From NCBI RefSeq assembly GCF_018343525.1, contig NZ_JAGYPH010000002.1, forward strand, positions 806,001 through 870,000: a stretch of 64,000 nt of DNA. The letters run 5' to 3'. The notes below the pieces were generated by a model that saw nothing but the letters and a program-made list of their open reading frames with translations, searched no databases and was not told the origin of the DNA. Below are positions 54,218 to 62,344 of the stretch, piece by piece. The number at the start of each line of letters is the position of its first letter. Positions within the stretch are counted from its first letter, which is position 1. The stretch comes from Lederbergia citrea. GTDB taxonomy: Bacteria; Bacillota; Bacilli; Bacillales; Bacillaceae_C. The position numbers were made by a program, and so were the translations under genes.

Positions 54218-54565
54218 ATGTACACATATGACTCATTTGAAAGCTTAGGAGCTTTTACTTTATTGAGACCTGTTTTTGTTACTTTTATGATAATTTCCCT
54301 GCTTTTATTTTTAGTAATGTTAATACCCAGGTTTAAAAATAAATTTATTAACGGCACCGCAGTAATTAGTTTATCAGCCATCTCTATTTTGGTGTCTAGT
54401 CAGCTTTTATTTTATAGCGGAATCATTGTTGACGAGGTTGGCTTAGGAGGAGATGCCGTTTCTACTTATATTTATTTGGCAATTGTAGGTCTTAGTATAA
54501 TTAATCCTTATTTATTCTTTACACAAAGGAAGGAAAAGAATAAACGCCAAGATTTATTTTTTTAG
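54218..54565 (+). CDS. Small membrane protein, three segments
   Basis: 115 residues. Hydrophobic stretches lie at about 12-37, 47-70 and 82-102, followed by a basic end (QRKEKNKRQDLFF). The start has GGGAGG upstream. I recognise no family. The gene is of low GC, like its neighbours. Confidence 0.55.
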   Translation: MYTYDSFESLGAFTLLRPVFVTFMIISLLLFLVMLIPRFKNKFINGTAVISLSAISILVSSQLLFYSGIIVDEVGLGGDAVSTYIYLAIVGLSIINPYLFFTQRKEKNKRQDLFF

Positions 54566-54696
54566 AAAGCCCCTCCCTATTGAAAAAACACCACTTTATT
54601 AAATCATTCGCATTTTTATTATTTTAGTAACGTAAGGATGTTGAACAAGACAAAATCAAATTATATACATATAAAAAAGTGGGAGAGGACATATAA

Positions 54697-54837
54697 ATGG
54701 GAGTAATTATAGGAGTAGTTGTAATAATAACGATTTTCTCGATAGAATTTCAGTTGAGGCAATTAAATAAAACAAATAAAAAGATAGTGGAATTGCTAAA
54801 GGAAATAAAAAATATTGATGCCTCGAAAGAAATGTAA
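54697..54837 (+). CDS. 46-residue membrane-anchored micro-protein
   Basis: The protein begins MGVIIGVVVIITIFSIEF (one membrane segment) and continues QLRQLNKTNKKIVELLKEIK, an amphipathic helix with a heptad pattern. GGGAGAGG lies 9 bases upstream. Proteins of this short anchor-plus-coil type are common in Bacillaceae. No function is known to me. Confidence 0.6.
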   Translation: MGVIIGVVVIITIFSIEFQLRQLNKTNKKIVELLKEIKNIDASKEM

Positions 54838-54946
54838 AAATGGCTGGCCAGGTTATGGAGGGAAAAATATACTAGGATGTAAAAAAGCCTTTAAAAATTT
54901 TTTGGGGAGAATTCATAATATTTGAATTAATGGGAGGAGTGTCGGC

Positions 54947-55822
54947 TTGTCCAATTATACTATGGCATTTAGAAATATTAAGGGTTCGGAAAGATTTAAA
55001 CAAATGTATGATGCAAATCTTTCGTTATGGGGAGTGGATTACGAAAGTTTTTACGTTACAACACGTTTCGGTGAAACGCATCTTCTTGCAGCTGGCCAGA
55101 AGGATGCTCCTCCATTAATTCTATTGCACGGTTTTGGATTCGGAGCGACTATGTGGTATGCCAATATCTATGAGCTTAGCCAGCATTACCGTACATATGC
55201 GATTGACATATTGGCTGATTTTAACTTAAGTGTAGTAACAAAACCTTATAAGGAAAAAAAGGACTGCGCTGATTGGCTATCGGATGTTCTCCACGCTTTG
55301 GGAATTGAACAAACAGCAGTGTGCGGGCACTCGGCTGGCGGATGGCAGGCCATTAATTTTTCGATTCTTTATCCTGAAAAAGTAAATAAGCTCATCCTTT
55401 TAGCGCCAGCTGCTTCTTTTATTCCATTTCATAAGCAATTCTTTTTAAGGCTATTTAGTATTATGATTTTTCCTAAAAAATCTTTTGTCATTAAGTCATT
55501 CTGCAGCTGGTTTGTTGCCAAAGGGAATAAGGTCGAGCCAGGTTTATTTGAGCAGTTTTATTTAGGGTTAAAACACTATAAATATACTAAAACGATCGTT
55601 CCTTCCGTTTTTAGTGATGAAGAATTTAAGAGAATAAATATGCCGACATTGCTTATGGTTGGGGATAAGGAAGTCATTTATAATTATGATGAAATGTTAA
55701 CAAAAGCACAGCAGCTGATCCCACATATTAAAAATAAAGTCATTCAAAACGCGGGGCACGCACTTTCAATTGAGCAAGCAGATGAAGTAAATGAATATAT
55801 CATTAAGTTTTTAAATAAGTAA
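54947..55822 (+). CDS. Alpha/beta hydrolase
   Basis: 291 residues. The oxyanion region LLHGFGFGATMW, the nucleophile elbow GHSAGGWQA (Ser), and the late His in NAGHALSIEQ give a complete catalytic triad pattern; the Asp is likely in LLMVGDKEVI. Substrate unknown. TTG start with GGAGGAG upstream. Confidence 0.9.
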   Translation: MSNYTMAFRNIKGSERFKQMYDANLSLWGVDYESFYVTTRFGETHLLAAGQKDAPPLILLHGFGFGATMWYANIYELSQHYRTYAIDILADFNLSVVTKPYKEKKDCADWLSDVLHALGIEQTAVCGHSAGGWQAINFSILYPEKVNKLILLAPAASFIPFHKQFFLRLFSIMIFPKKSFVIKSFCSWFVAKGNKVEPGLFEQFYLGLKHYKYTKTIVPSVFSDEEFKRINMPTLLMVGDKEVIYNYDEMLTKAQQLIPHIKNKVIQNAGHALSIEQADEVNEYIIKFLNK

Positions 55823-56007
55823 AGAATCAATTGTAGTAAATCGACATTTTGAGGAAGTATACTCAAAAATACTTCTGACGAAAGTGAACTGTTTATTTCT
55901 GAAATAAAGAAACGCTGCCCACTCGTAAAGGTAACAAATATCTTAACTTGAATTATTGAGAAAGGAGGCTCACCCGCCGCCTACTGAAACTTTATAGATT
56001 TTAAGGA

Positions 56008-56424
56008 TTAATCGTCTATTACAGCTTTTCCTTGTTCACGTAACTTTTTTAAAAATGTAATCATATGATTTATTTCTTCATCGGAATGTCTTTCCCATGA
56101 ACTTAATTCAGCTATTATTTTCAAAGGAGACTTAGACCTATAGGAACGTGTTGGGTTTCCAGAAAATCTTTTGTCAGTTAAGTTCGGATCATTTTCAAAT
56201 TCACCTAATGGTTCTACGATATAAATCCTTTCTTTTGATTTAGATGTTGCTAATTCAGCACCCCATTTAGCAGCATCTAATGTTGCGGTAAAATATATAT
56301 AGTTAGATTTTTTATCTTGGTAATTTGATATGTGCTGTGGTTCTAATAAATCTCCAATTTTTAGTTCCGCTTTAGTACCATGAAAAAAAGGACCATTATC
56401 TAAGACATCTTTTTTGTCATTCAT
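56008..56424 (-). CDS. arr: Rifamycin ADP-ribosyltransferase (Arr-like)
   Basis: 138 residues. The family motifs are present: GPFFHGTKAELKIGDLLEP, NYIYFTATLDAAKWGAELA and RIYIVEPLGEFENDPNLTDKRFSGNPTRSYRSKSPLKI. Arr transfers ADP-ribose from NAD to rifamycins and inactivates them. Short chromosomal Arr homologues are widespread in Bacillaceae and Actinobacteria. ATG 56424 has GAGGTG upstream; the frame extends five codons to another ATG. It stands alone, not in a mobile element. Confidence 0.88.
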   Translation of the reverse strand: MNDKKDVLDNGPFFHGTKAELKIGDLLEPQHISNYQDKKSNYIYFTATLDAAKWGAELATSKSKERIYIVEPLGEFENDPNLTDKRFSGNPTRSYRSKSPLKIIAELSSWERHSDEEINHMITFLKKLREQGKAVIDD

Positions 56425-56619
56425 ACTGATACACCTCATATATTTTTAGATTTGTGTATAACATTGTATTATAGGAATTACAAAAAGAGTACCCTATAAA
56501 TAATAGTATAATGTAAGTAGAGAGAATATCCACGACAATTACCTATTCGAATGTTTTGATTAATGGGAGTTTTATGGACTGACATCTGGCTTTGTATTTA
56601 AAAAGTGATATTAAACAAA

Positions 56620-56656
56620 CAAGCGCATTTCAGGAGCTAGAAGTGCGCTCTTTTTT
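56620..56656 (+). terminator. Orphan terminator upstream of the CPBP pseudogene
   Basis: AGCGCATTT pairs with AAGTGCGCT followed by CTTTTTTA. No plus-strand gene precedes it in the gap 56440-56737, so it may have served a lost gene. Confidence 0.7.
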
Positions 56657-56737
56657 AGTAAGGAAATTGTATACGTTTTTCTTGATTTTCTATAAGAGGA
56701 AATAATGAATTAGGTATCAATTAGAGGTGAAATTAAT

Positions 56738-57572
56738 GTGATTGATTTAAAGCAGAGAAAATATTATTTTTTCTTTATGATTTTAGGATTTATTTTGTTG
56801 GATATATATTTAAATGTTTTTATTGCAAAAACAAATAATATTGTCACTCAACTGTTGTTTGTTATTTTATTTTTCCCATTATTAAAAATAATCTTAAAGG
56901 CAACTAAGTTAAATTCTTTTAAAAGCATTGGTATCGCGTTCCATCCTAAATGGAAGAGGAACTTAATAATCGGATTTAGCATTGGTTTTACCTTTTGGTT
57001 AATAAAGTATGCTCTTGTTTATATTCTTAATGGGTTTGAAATTGTCGGAGTAAAAAGTTTATCCGAATCATTAATTACCTTCTTCTTTGTTTTTTTTTGC
57101 ATTTTTTATCAGTTCTTTTTTAAATGACATAATCATTAGAGGATATATTTTTGGGCATTTGAAGGATAAAATAAATGGAAAATGGATTTTTATTATATCC
57201 ATTCTTATCTATGCATTTGATGATAGTTGGAATGAAGGGTTTAGTTTATCGAATACATTGTTTTCCATTGCCTTGGGATTGTCGTTAACTTATTCTTTTT
57301 ATCGAACACGTTCGATCTGGGCTGATACGGGTATTCATTGGGGATTAAATGTTTGTTACGGAATTTTCAATGGAATGTTAGGAAGTTCGGATGGGGGAGT
57401 ATTTATAATTACCGAGAATGCAAATCCATCAATTTTATTAGAAGCAATAAGTTATATTATACCTCTACTTATGTTTATATTTCTCTATTTGCTACGTGGC
57501 AAGCTAGTCATAAATAAGGACGATTGTCCAAAACGAGATAGTGCGATGTCTATATCGGAAGAGTTGATCTAA
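56738..57572 (+). pseudogene. CPBP-type membrane protease split by a frameshift
   Basis: An N-terminal fragment (56738-57127) and a C-terminal fragment (57087-57572) overlap in different frames. Together they give a polytopic CPBP (Abi) type membrane protein. The break falls in a T-rich run at about 57087-57120. The second half holds NDIIIRGYIFGHL (family EExxxR, here with N-D), and HWGLN. The first motif is thus altered at its catalytic glutamates even without the frameshift. Either a true pseudogene or a homopolymer sequencing error. Confidence 0.72.
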
Positions 57573-57744
57573 AGTCCTCCTCTTAAACTACTGAATCTGT
57601 TGAAGATAGGCGTAATCGGATCAAGACGACCGATCGCATAGGTTTGATGGGTTTGCCTAAAACTATTTTGGCTGTCTTACTTTACTTTGTACTGCAATAA
57701 AATCTTTTAAGGGCTCTCTTAATAGTTGTAAGAGGTGATGTTAA

Positions 57745-58314
57745 TTGAAAAAAATGGAAAATGAAATTATTACATTAATACCGATGGAATTGGAGCATGT
57801 TGATGGCATTCATGCTGCAGCGCAGGACATTAGCATTTGGGAACATATGTCTGTTGATTTAACATCTAAAGAAGCATGTGTAAATTATGTTGAGGATGCG
57901 GTGAAGAAACGTGAGAATGGTACAGATTTCGCATATGTAATTTTTCATAATGAGACAAAGCAAGTTATTGGATGTACTTGGTTTTTAGACATTCATCCAG
58001 CTCATAAACGATTAGAAATTGGCTCCACATGGCTTAATCCAAATTATTGGCGCACAACTGTAAATACAAACTGTAAATGGTTATTGCTACAATGTTGCTT
58101 TGAAGAACTTGAATACAATCGCGTGCAAATTAAAACAGGGCATCGTAATATACGTTCTCAAAAAGCGATCGAACGTATTGGTGGGATAAAGGAAGGTATT
58201 TTGCGAAATCATATGATCCAACGAAATGGTGACATTCGTCACACTGTTATGTATAGTATGACGAAAGAGGATTGGGCCGAAATAAAACGACTTTTTTTAG
58301 GTCAATTATTATAA
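57745..58314 (+). CDS. RimL-like GNAT acetyltransferase
   Basis: 189 residues. The features LIPMELEHVDGIHAAAQ, EIGSTWLNPNYWRTTVNTNCKWLLLQCCFEEL and NIRSQKAIERIGGIKEG are typical of GNAT enzymes that modify ribosomal proteins or amino groups. TTG start with AGAGGTGAT upstream. Single gene. A hairpin (58323-58358) separates it from the convergent DUF1992 gene. Confidence 0.88.
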   Translation: MKKMENEIITLIPMELEHVDGIHAAAQDISIWEHMSVDLTSKEACVNYVEDAVKKRENGTDFAYVIFHNETKQVIGCTWFLDIHPAHKRLEIGSTWLNPNYWRTTVNTNCKWLLLQCCFEELEYNRVQIKTGHRNIRSQKAIERIGGIKEGILRNHMIQRNGDIRHTVMYSMTKEDWAEIKRLFLGQLL

Positions 58315-58321
58315 TAAAATA

Positions 58322-58360
58322 AGGCACATCTAAGAAATATGTTTGTAATAGATGTGCCAA
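58322..58360. terminator. Hairpin between convergent genes
   Basis: GGCACATCTA pairs with TAGATGTGCC, with no strong T-run; likely weak termination for both genes. Confidence 0.55.
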
Positions 58361-58384
58361 ATATCTATCATAGAAACCCCAAGT

Positions 58385-58717
58385 TCACCAAATTTTTTTC
58401 GCATTTTCTAAACTCTTCAAAGCTATAATGTTTTTTTGCATGGGAGGTGGACAAATTCTATTATGCTTTAGAATTTTTTCATTGATTATTTTTACATCCT
58501 GTTCCGTTTTACATAAATGGACGAGTTGGGAAATTTCTTTTTGCAGCTTTAACCAAGGAGGTAAAAAGCCTGCATCCTTTGCTATCTTTTGAAAATGCTG
58601 ATAAGTGTCCATTTGTAGATACTCTTTTGAGATTGGTTTACCTTTTCCTTTAAAATTATCCTTTTCTCCAGCTCCTTCTAAAATATCTCCTATTAAATCA
58701 TTATACTTTCTATCCAT
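58385..58717 (-). CDS. DUF1992 (DnaJ-homologue C-like) protein
   Basis: 110 residues: a DUF1992-type domain, seen in LIGDILEGAGEKDNFKGKGKPI and AGFLPPWLKLQKEISQL, which is the conserved opening. Its function is unknown; it occurs in many Bacillaceae. Transcribed alone on the minus strand. Confidence 0.8.
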   Translation of the reverse strand: MDRKYNDLIGDILEGAGEKDNFKGKGKPISKEYLQMDTYQHFQKIAKDAGFLPPWLKLQKEISQLVHLCKTEQDVKIINEKILKHNRICPPPMQKNIIALKSLENAKKIW

Positions 58718-59568
58718 AAGGTCACCCCATTTATTTCGTTAGTTCTACCGCAAATCCCGATTAAATTAATATGGAATATAAAGTGTGATTAATAACTCCA
58801 AGTTCCTAAATACGATAAATCCCTATTCCTGCAATGCATAGGATAGGCCCTTCCAGGTGGTCAAATTGCTCACTCATTTCGGTCCATTTGTTTAATAATA
58901 CCATTTAATATAATTGAAAAATGTTAAATGTGAATCTTTTGAAATTTCGTCACAACCCATATTCTTTATGAATTAATTAGATAAGCGGAGTCTATTTATT
59001 CAATATCGCTTTTATACTGCATTCACTGCCCAACTTTGATGCTCATGAATCTAACTATTATTAAGTCAGCATGAAATTCCCAGAATAATTAACAGATAGC
59101 GAAAAATGTTATGAAGAAGGATTATTAGGGTATTTGTCGAACTTCAATGTCATGATACTCAAAATAATTATCTCCACCAAGGGCCCCTTTTCTATACACC
59201 TATATATAAATTTATAGAGGCAGTGAACAGATGCATGGATACAAAATGACCAGATTTGATCAATGCTTTGGTTAGAGGCTAACTAGGTTTCATTGTATGC
59301 AAAATGAATCAGATGAAATTGAAAAATGTTGAATTGATGGAGAGTCAGTCCTTGACCTGGCCGATATCAAACTGAACTACCCAAATATTCAGATCGACCT
59401 GCGCAAGTGGTAGATTTGATACGACCAATACCAGAGACTATTACATAGACTACTACAGATTTAATATAATCCCTCTTTTCGGAGTCAAATCAAATAGGGG
59501 ATGCTTATCACTTTTTAAATAAATTTAATCAACGGAGTCAATAAAAATAAAAATGGGGGTGCTCATTT
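58718..59568. other. 850-bp gap with possible gene remnants
   Basis: No intact gene is found. Near 59335-59412 a short stretch reads DGESVLDLADIKLNYPNIQIDLRKW up to a stop; it looks protein-like but has no start and is preceded by stops, and a second frame (MNQMKLKNVEL...) overlaps it. It may be a decayed gene. The rest shows no motif. Confidence 0.4.
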
Positions 59569-60393
59569 ATGGAAGATATTTTATATAATGCTAAGGAAGT
59601 AGCAAGTAAAATAATTATTGATGCAGGTCAACTTGCTAAAGAACGATTTGATAATTTTATTAAGTTAGAAGAAAAAGGTGATTATGGAGATGTAATAACA
59701 GAGGTTGATCATATGGCGGAGAAGATTATCTTGGAAGAAATCAGTAGTGCTTTTCCTGGACATAAAATTCATAGTGAAGAAGCTGGAGATAATGAATTAG
59801 AGAGTGATTGGTTTTGGCAAGTAGATCCATTAGATGGAACGAATAATTTTGTAATTGGTCTTCCTGTATTCTCATCATCTATTACACTTTTATACAAGAA
59901 CAAGCCTGTTCTAGGAGTCATATATGAGCCTATGGTAGAACGATTGTTTATATCTAGTTTAAACGGGGGTTCATATTGTAATAACAAAAAATTAAGGATT
60001 AAGTTGAGAGAGAATCCGAGAAAATTTAATATTGGCTGGATTCAAGGTCATAATGTCCAGAATGAGGACAAAGCTGTAAGGCTAAGACATTACTTGGATA
60101 CAAATTGTAAACGGATGATAAGGTTATGGGCTCCAACGATTCAATGGTGTATGTTGGCAAAGGGAGATATTGACGGAATAGTTCTTTATAATTCTGAAGG
60201 CGATGATTTATATTCTGGGATAATAATGGTGAAAGAAGCGGGGGGAATTGTATTTGATTTTCAAGGAAATGAGTTTACTGAAATTAATAACGAACCTTAT
60301 TTAATAGCCTGTCATCCCAATAATAAAAATTATTTTTTACAGATAGTAAATGAGGGACTAAATCTTTCTAAAGTGCCTGTAGAAATCACCTAA
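59569..60393 (+). CDS. Inositol monophosphatase family protein
   Basis: 274 residues. The metal-binding motif DPLDGTNNF (about residue 86) with the upstream EEA and the C-terminal EAGG are intact. It hydrolyses phosphate from inositol phosphate, fructose-1,6-bisphosphate or PAP-type substrates; the substrate is uncertain. Usual WDxAAG is replaced by GDDLYSG. The start has GGGGGTG upstream. Single gene. Confidence 0.9.
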   Translation: MEDILYNAKEVASKIIIDAGQLAKERFDNFIKLEEKGDYGDVITEVDHMAEKIILEEISSAFPGHKIHSEEAGDNELESDWFWQVDPLDGTNNFVIGLPVFSSSITLLYKNKPVLGVIYEPMVERLFISSLNGGSYCNNKKLRIKLRENPRKFNIGWIQGHNVQNEDKAVRLRHYLDTNCKRMIRLWAPTIQWCMLAKGDIDGIVLYNSEGDDLYSGIIMVKEAGGIVFDFQGNEFTEINNEPYLIACHPNNKNYFLQIVNEGLNLSKVPVEIT

Positions 60394-60529
60394 TTCATAA
60401 AATACTGAAATGAGTATATAGGTCTCGAATTTTTAAAATATTTTGTAAAAGGAAAGTTTGATAAAGAGAAAAATTAGTTAGTGCTTCTTCATAAATTCTT
60501 TTTAAATTCATTAGATGGGAGTGATTAAC

Positions 60530-61027
60530 TTGGCAATTCTAGTCAACAAGAAGGGACATGTGTTTCTTGATTTTCTAAAAGTCAGTGAAGAAGAAATCAT
60601 GAAGTATGTAAATGATGCACCACTTACACATTCATTGGTCGTTGCCTCATATCAAGGGAAATTTCTTCTCTTGTTTAATAAATGGAGAAAATATTGGGAG
60701 CTTCCTGGTGGCATGATTGATAAAGGTGAATCACCGAGGCAATGTGCTTTAAGGGAATTATACGAAGAAACGAATCAACGTATTGACAACATAAAGTTTA
60801 AAGGATTAATGAAGCTTCAATTAAAGCCTGATGATCGAATGGAATATGGTGCGTTATATAGCGGTGTAATTAGTGATTTGAAACCATTCAATGAAAATGA
60901 TGAGGCAGAACAAATAATATTATGGAATCAAGTAACAGATATTGGGTACATAGACGAAATTGATGAAAAGTTATTAGATTATTATTCGGATGACTTTAGC
61001 AGCTGTACTTCTAGGCCTTTGTTTTAA
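60530..61027 (+). CDS. Nudix hydrolase
   Basis: 165 residues. The Nudix box GGMIDKGESPRQCALRELYEETNQ is complete (G-x5-E-x7-RE-x2-EE). Start chosen at TTG 60530 because GGGAGTGA lies just upstream; ATG 60515 overlaps that. The substrate is not predictable. Followed by the manganese riboswitch region. Confidence 0.9.
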   Translation: MAILVNKKGHVFLDFLKVSEEEIMKYVNDAPLTHSLVVASYQGKFLLLFNKWRKYWELPGGMIDKGESPRQCALRELYEETNQRIDNIKFKGLMKLQLKPDDRMEYGALYSGVISDLKPFNENDEAEQIILWNQVTDIGYIDEIDEKLLDYYSDDFSSCTSRPLF

Positions 61028-61184
61028 TATAAATAAAAAGGGCTCAAAAATTTCTTTATTATTTTGTTCTTAGAGTCGGAGTGTTAGATTCTAAAGGTAA
61101 ATTTTTTGTTAGAATAATTGAAAAAGAAAAAACTGTCGACATTCCAATTGGATTATATCTTAGTATCAATAGAAACAGTTGAAC

Positions 61185-61305
61185 ATACCTCCTAAAGGGG
61201 AGTAGCTTTAATAACAAAGTCGTCATTACGGAATTATACACTCTCGGCTTTGTTGGCAACAAATCGTTGTTAGCGAGACCTTTACCATTCGGTAATGGTC
61301 TCTTC
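61185..61305 (+). ncRNA. yybP-ykoY (Mn2+) riboswitch
   Basis: The conserved parts are in order: AAAGGGGAGTAGC (61193-61206), GTCGTCATTACG, the pairing stem AACAAAGTCG/CGGCTTTGTT, GGCAACA, GTTGTTAGCGAGACC, then the TTTACC/GGTAA hairpin closing with GGTCTC. This is the manganese-sensing aptamer of the yybP-ykoY family. It is followed by a terminator that shares the sequence CCTTTACC with the aptamer's 3' hairpin, so alternative pairing could control read-through. The downstream genes are not transporters. Confidence 0.88.
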
Positions 61306-61311
61306 TTGTAT

Positions 61312-61349
61312 AAAAAACCTTTACCGAAAAACATGGTAAAGGTTTTTTT
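61312..61349 (+). terminator. Terminator behind the Mn2+ riboswitch
   Basis: AAAAAACCTTTACC pairs with GGTAAAGGTTTTTT. The 5' arm CCTTTACC recurs in the riboswitch at 61279-61286, giving a possible antiterminator. Confidence 0.9.
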
Positions 61350-61381
61350 GTAGGTAAAGAATGGAAAAACCGACAATTCTC

Positions 61382-61396
61382 GTTAAATCATTATCA
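61382..61396. promoter_or_regulatory. Possible Fur box before the FbpB-like gene
   Basis: GTTAAATCATTATCA matches the Fur-box palindrome TGATAAT-N-ATTATCA at 11 of 15 positions, with the right arm perfect and the left arm weak. FbpB-like proteins are Fur-regulated in Bacillus, so the location is meaningful. Confidence 0.35.
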
Positions 61397-61437
61397 AAAA
61401 TAGCAATTTATCATCTAATGAAAGGAAAGGTGACGTC

Positions 61438-61548
61438 ATGAGAAAAGTAAAAGTATCTTTAGCTGAGTTAATTAGCAAAAATAAGGAAGAACTTCTTAAA
61501 GATAAAGCATTAATTGAAAAAATTGAAAAACGTGTGGATGAAAAATAA
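61438..61548 (+). CDS. FbpB-like small basic protein
   Basis: 36 residues: MRKVKVSLAELISKNKEELLKDKALIEKIEKRVDEK (first part MRKVKVSLAELISKNKEELL). It matches the FbpB-family pattern of a basic start, a (L/F)AEL segment and a charged K/E-rich helix. In Bacillus subtilis FbpB is Fur-regulated and acts with the small RNA FsrA in iron sparing. AAAGGAAAGG lies upstream. It is the first gene after the Mn2+ riboswitch and its terminator, and 20 bases before the Spo0M-like gene. Confidence 0.72.
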   Translation: MRKVKVSLAELISKNKEELLKDKALIEKIEKRVDEK

Positions 61549-61567
61549 ATGATTAGGAGGGTATTTA

Positions 61568-61954
61568 TTGATATTAAGGAAATACATGTCTCTTTTAGGA
61601 ATTGGTTCAGCGCGAATAGACCTTATCCTCGCTAAGGAAACTTATGAGGTAGGAGAACATATTAACGGATATTTCTTAATTAAGGGTGGGATGATTGATC
61701 AACAATTAAGGCGCATTGACTGTGAATTGATGATGAGTGATCAACTGAAAGGTATTGAAAAAATAATCGATACACGAATGATTTTCACATCAAAACGCAT
61801 CCAATCGGAAGAATTATATAAAATATCATTTACTTTAAAGTTACCAACAACGATCCCGGTTTCGACAGAAGAAATATCATACTGTTTTAAAACTAAGTTA
61901 ACTTTTGACGAAGGGGTAGAGAGTATAGACCAAGATATCATCCGCATCATCTAG
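61568..61954 (+). CDS. Short Spo0M-like (arrestin-fold) protein
   Basis: 128 residues, about half of the usual 250-260. The N-terminal half of Spo0M is recognisable: LLGIGSARIDLILAKETYEVGEHINGYFLIKGG and RRIDCELMM. The C-terminal arrestin-like half is missing; the gene ends cleanly. TTG 61568 with AGGAGGG upstream is chosen; an in-frame ATG at 61586 would shorten the protein. Spo0M affects cell shape and sporulation. Its partner upstream is the FbpB-like gene. Confidence 0.75.
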   Translation: MILRKYMSLLGIGSARIDLILAKETYEVGEHINGYFLIKGGMIDQQLRRIDCELMMSDQLKGIEKIIDTRMIFTSKRIQSEELYKISFTLKLPTTIPVSTEEISYCFKTKLTFDEGVESIDQDIIRII

Positions 61955-62006
61955 TTAGATATAATCGAAATCAACTTTAATACAACGAGGAAGGATTAAT
62001 AACCTA

Positions 62007-62228
62007 ATGATTGAAACTAAAGAACAACTACTTGTTGAATTGAATAAGAGTGAGGATTGGGAAAAAAATCAGAATGGATTATGGTTTTGGGAGAAGCTTG
62101 GCCGTCTAGAATTAGATAACCGAGGCTATGATCAAGTTGATCATAGCCTCCCTTCCATTAGTCAAACGAAATTCGATTGCCTTTCATATATCAAAATATT
62201 GAAATTTGGTCTTGGCAGCAGGACCTAA
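62007..62228 (+). CDS. Hypothetical protein, possibly truncated
   Basis: 73 residues: IETKEQLLVELNKSEDWEKNQNGLWFWEKLGRLELD is protein-like and hydrophilic. From there the frame runs over a 29-bp palindrome (62122-62150) and a less protein-like tail. GGAAGG lies upstream, with an 11-base gap. The real gene may have been cut by the palindrome. No family is recognised. Confidence 0.4.
   Translation: MIETKEQLLVELNKSEDWEKNQNGLWFWEKLGRLELDNRGYDQVDHSLPSISQTKFDCLSYIKILKFGLGSRT
62122..62150. repeat. 29-bp palindrome
   Basis: GAGGCTATGATCAA, one central base, then TTGATCATAGCCTC: two perfect 14-base arms. There is no T-run on either side, so it is not a normal terminator. It lies inside the frame 62007-62228. 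Confidence 0.9.
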
Positions 62229-62340
62229 TTACCTTGTTATTATGCCTACTTTGGGATCCGTCAACGAAATATCGATGGTACTGCAGACGCCCATGGGTAC
62301 TCCATCACCGCTATAAAAAAGAGCTATAATTATCCCTGTT
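62229..62340 (-). pseudogene. Fragment of the surface protein's ConA-like domain
   Basis: In the minus-strand frame it reads YSGDGVPMGV ... IDISLTDPKVGIITR then stop. It aligns with [10 protein letters not shown] ... [16 protein letters not shown] of the adjacent gene (about 63040-63140). It lies directly after the stop of that gene, as a leftover of a longer repeat or an earlier paralogue. Confidence 0.7.
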
Positions 62341-62344
62341 CATA

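Noticed and set aside
61059..61376. Minus-strand frame over the riboswitch
   Set aside because: It is antisense to a structured RNA and a terminator, without a start signal.
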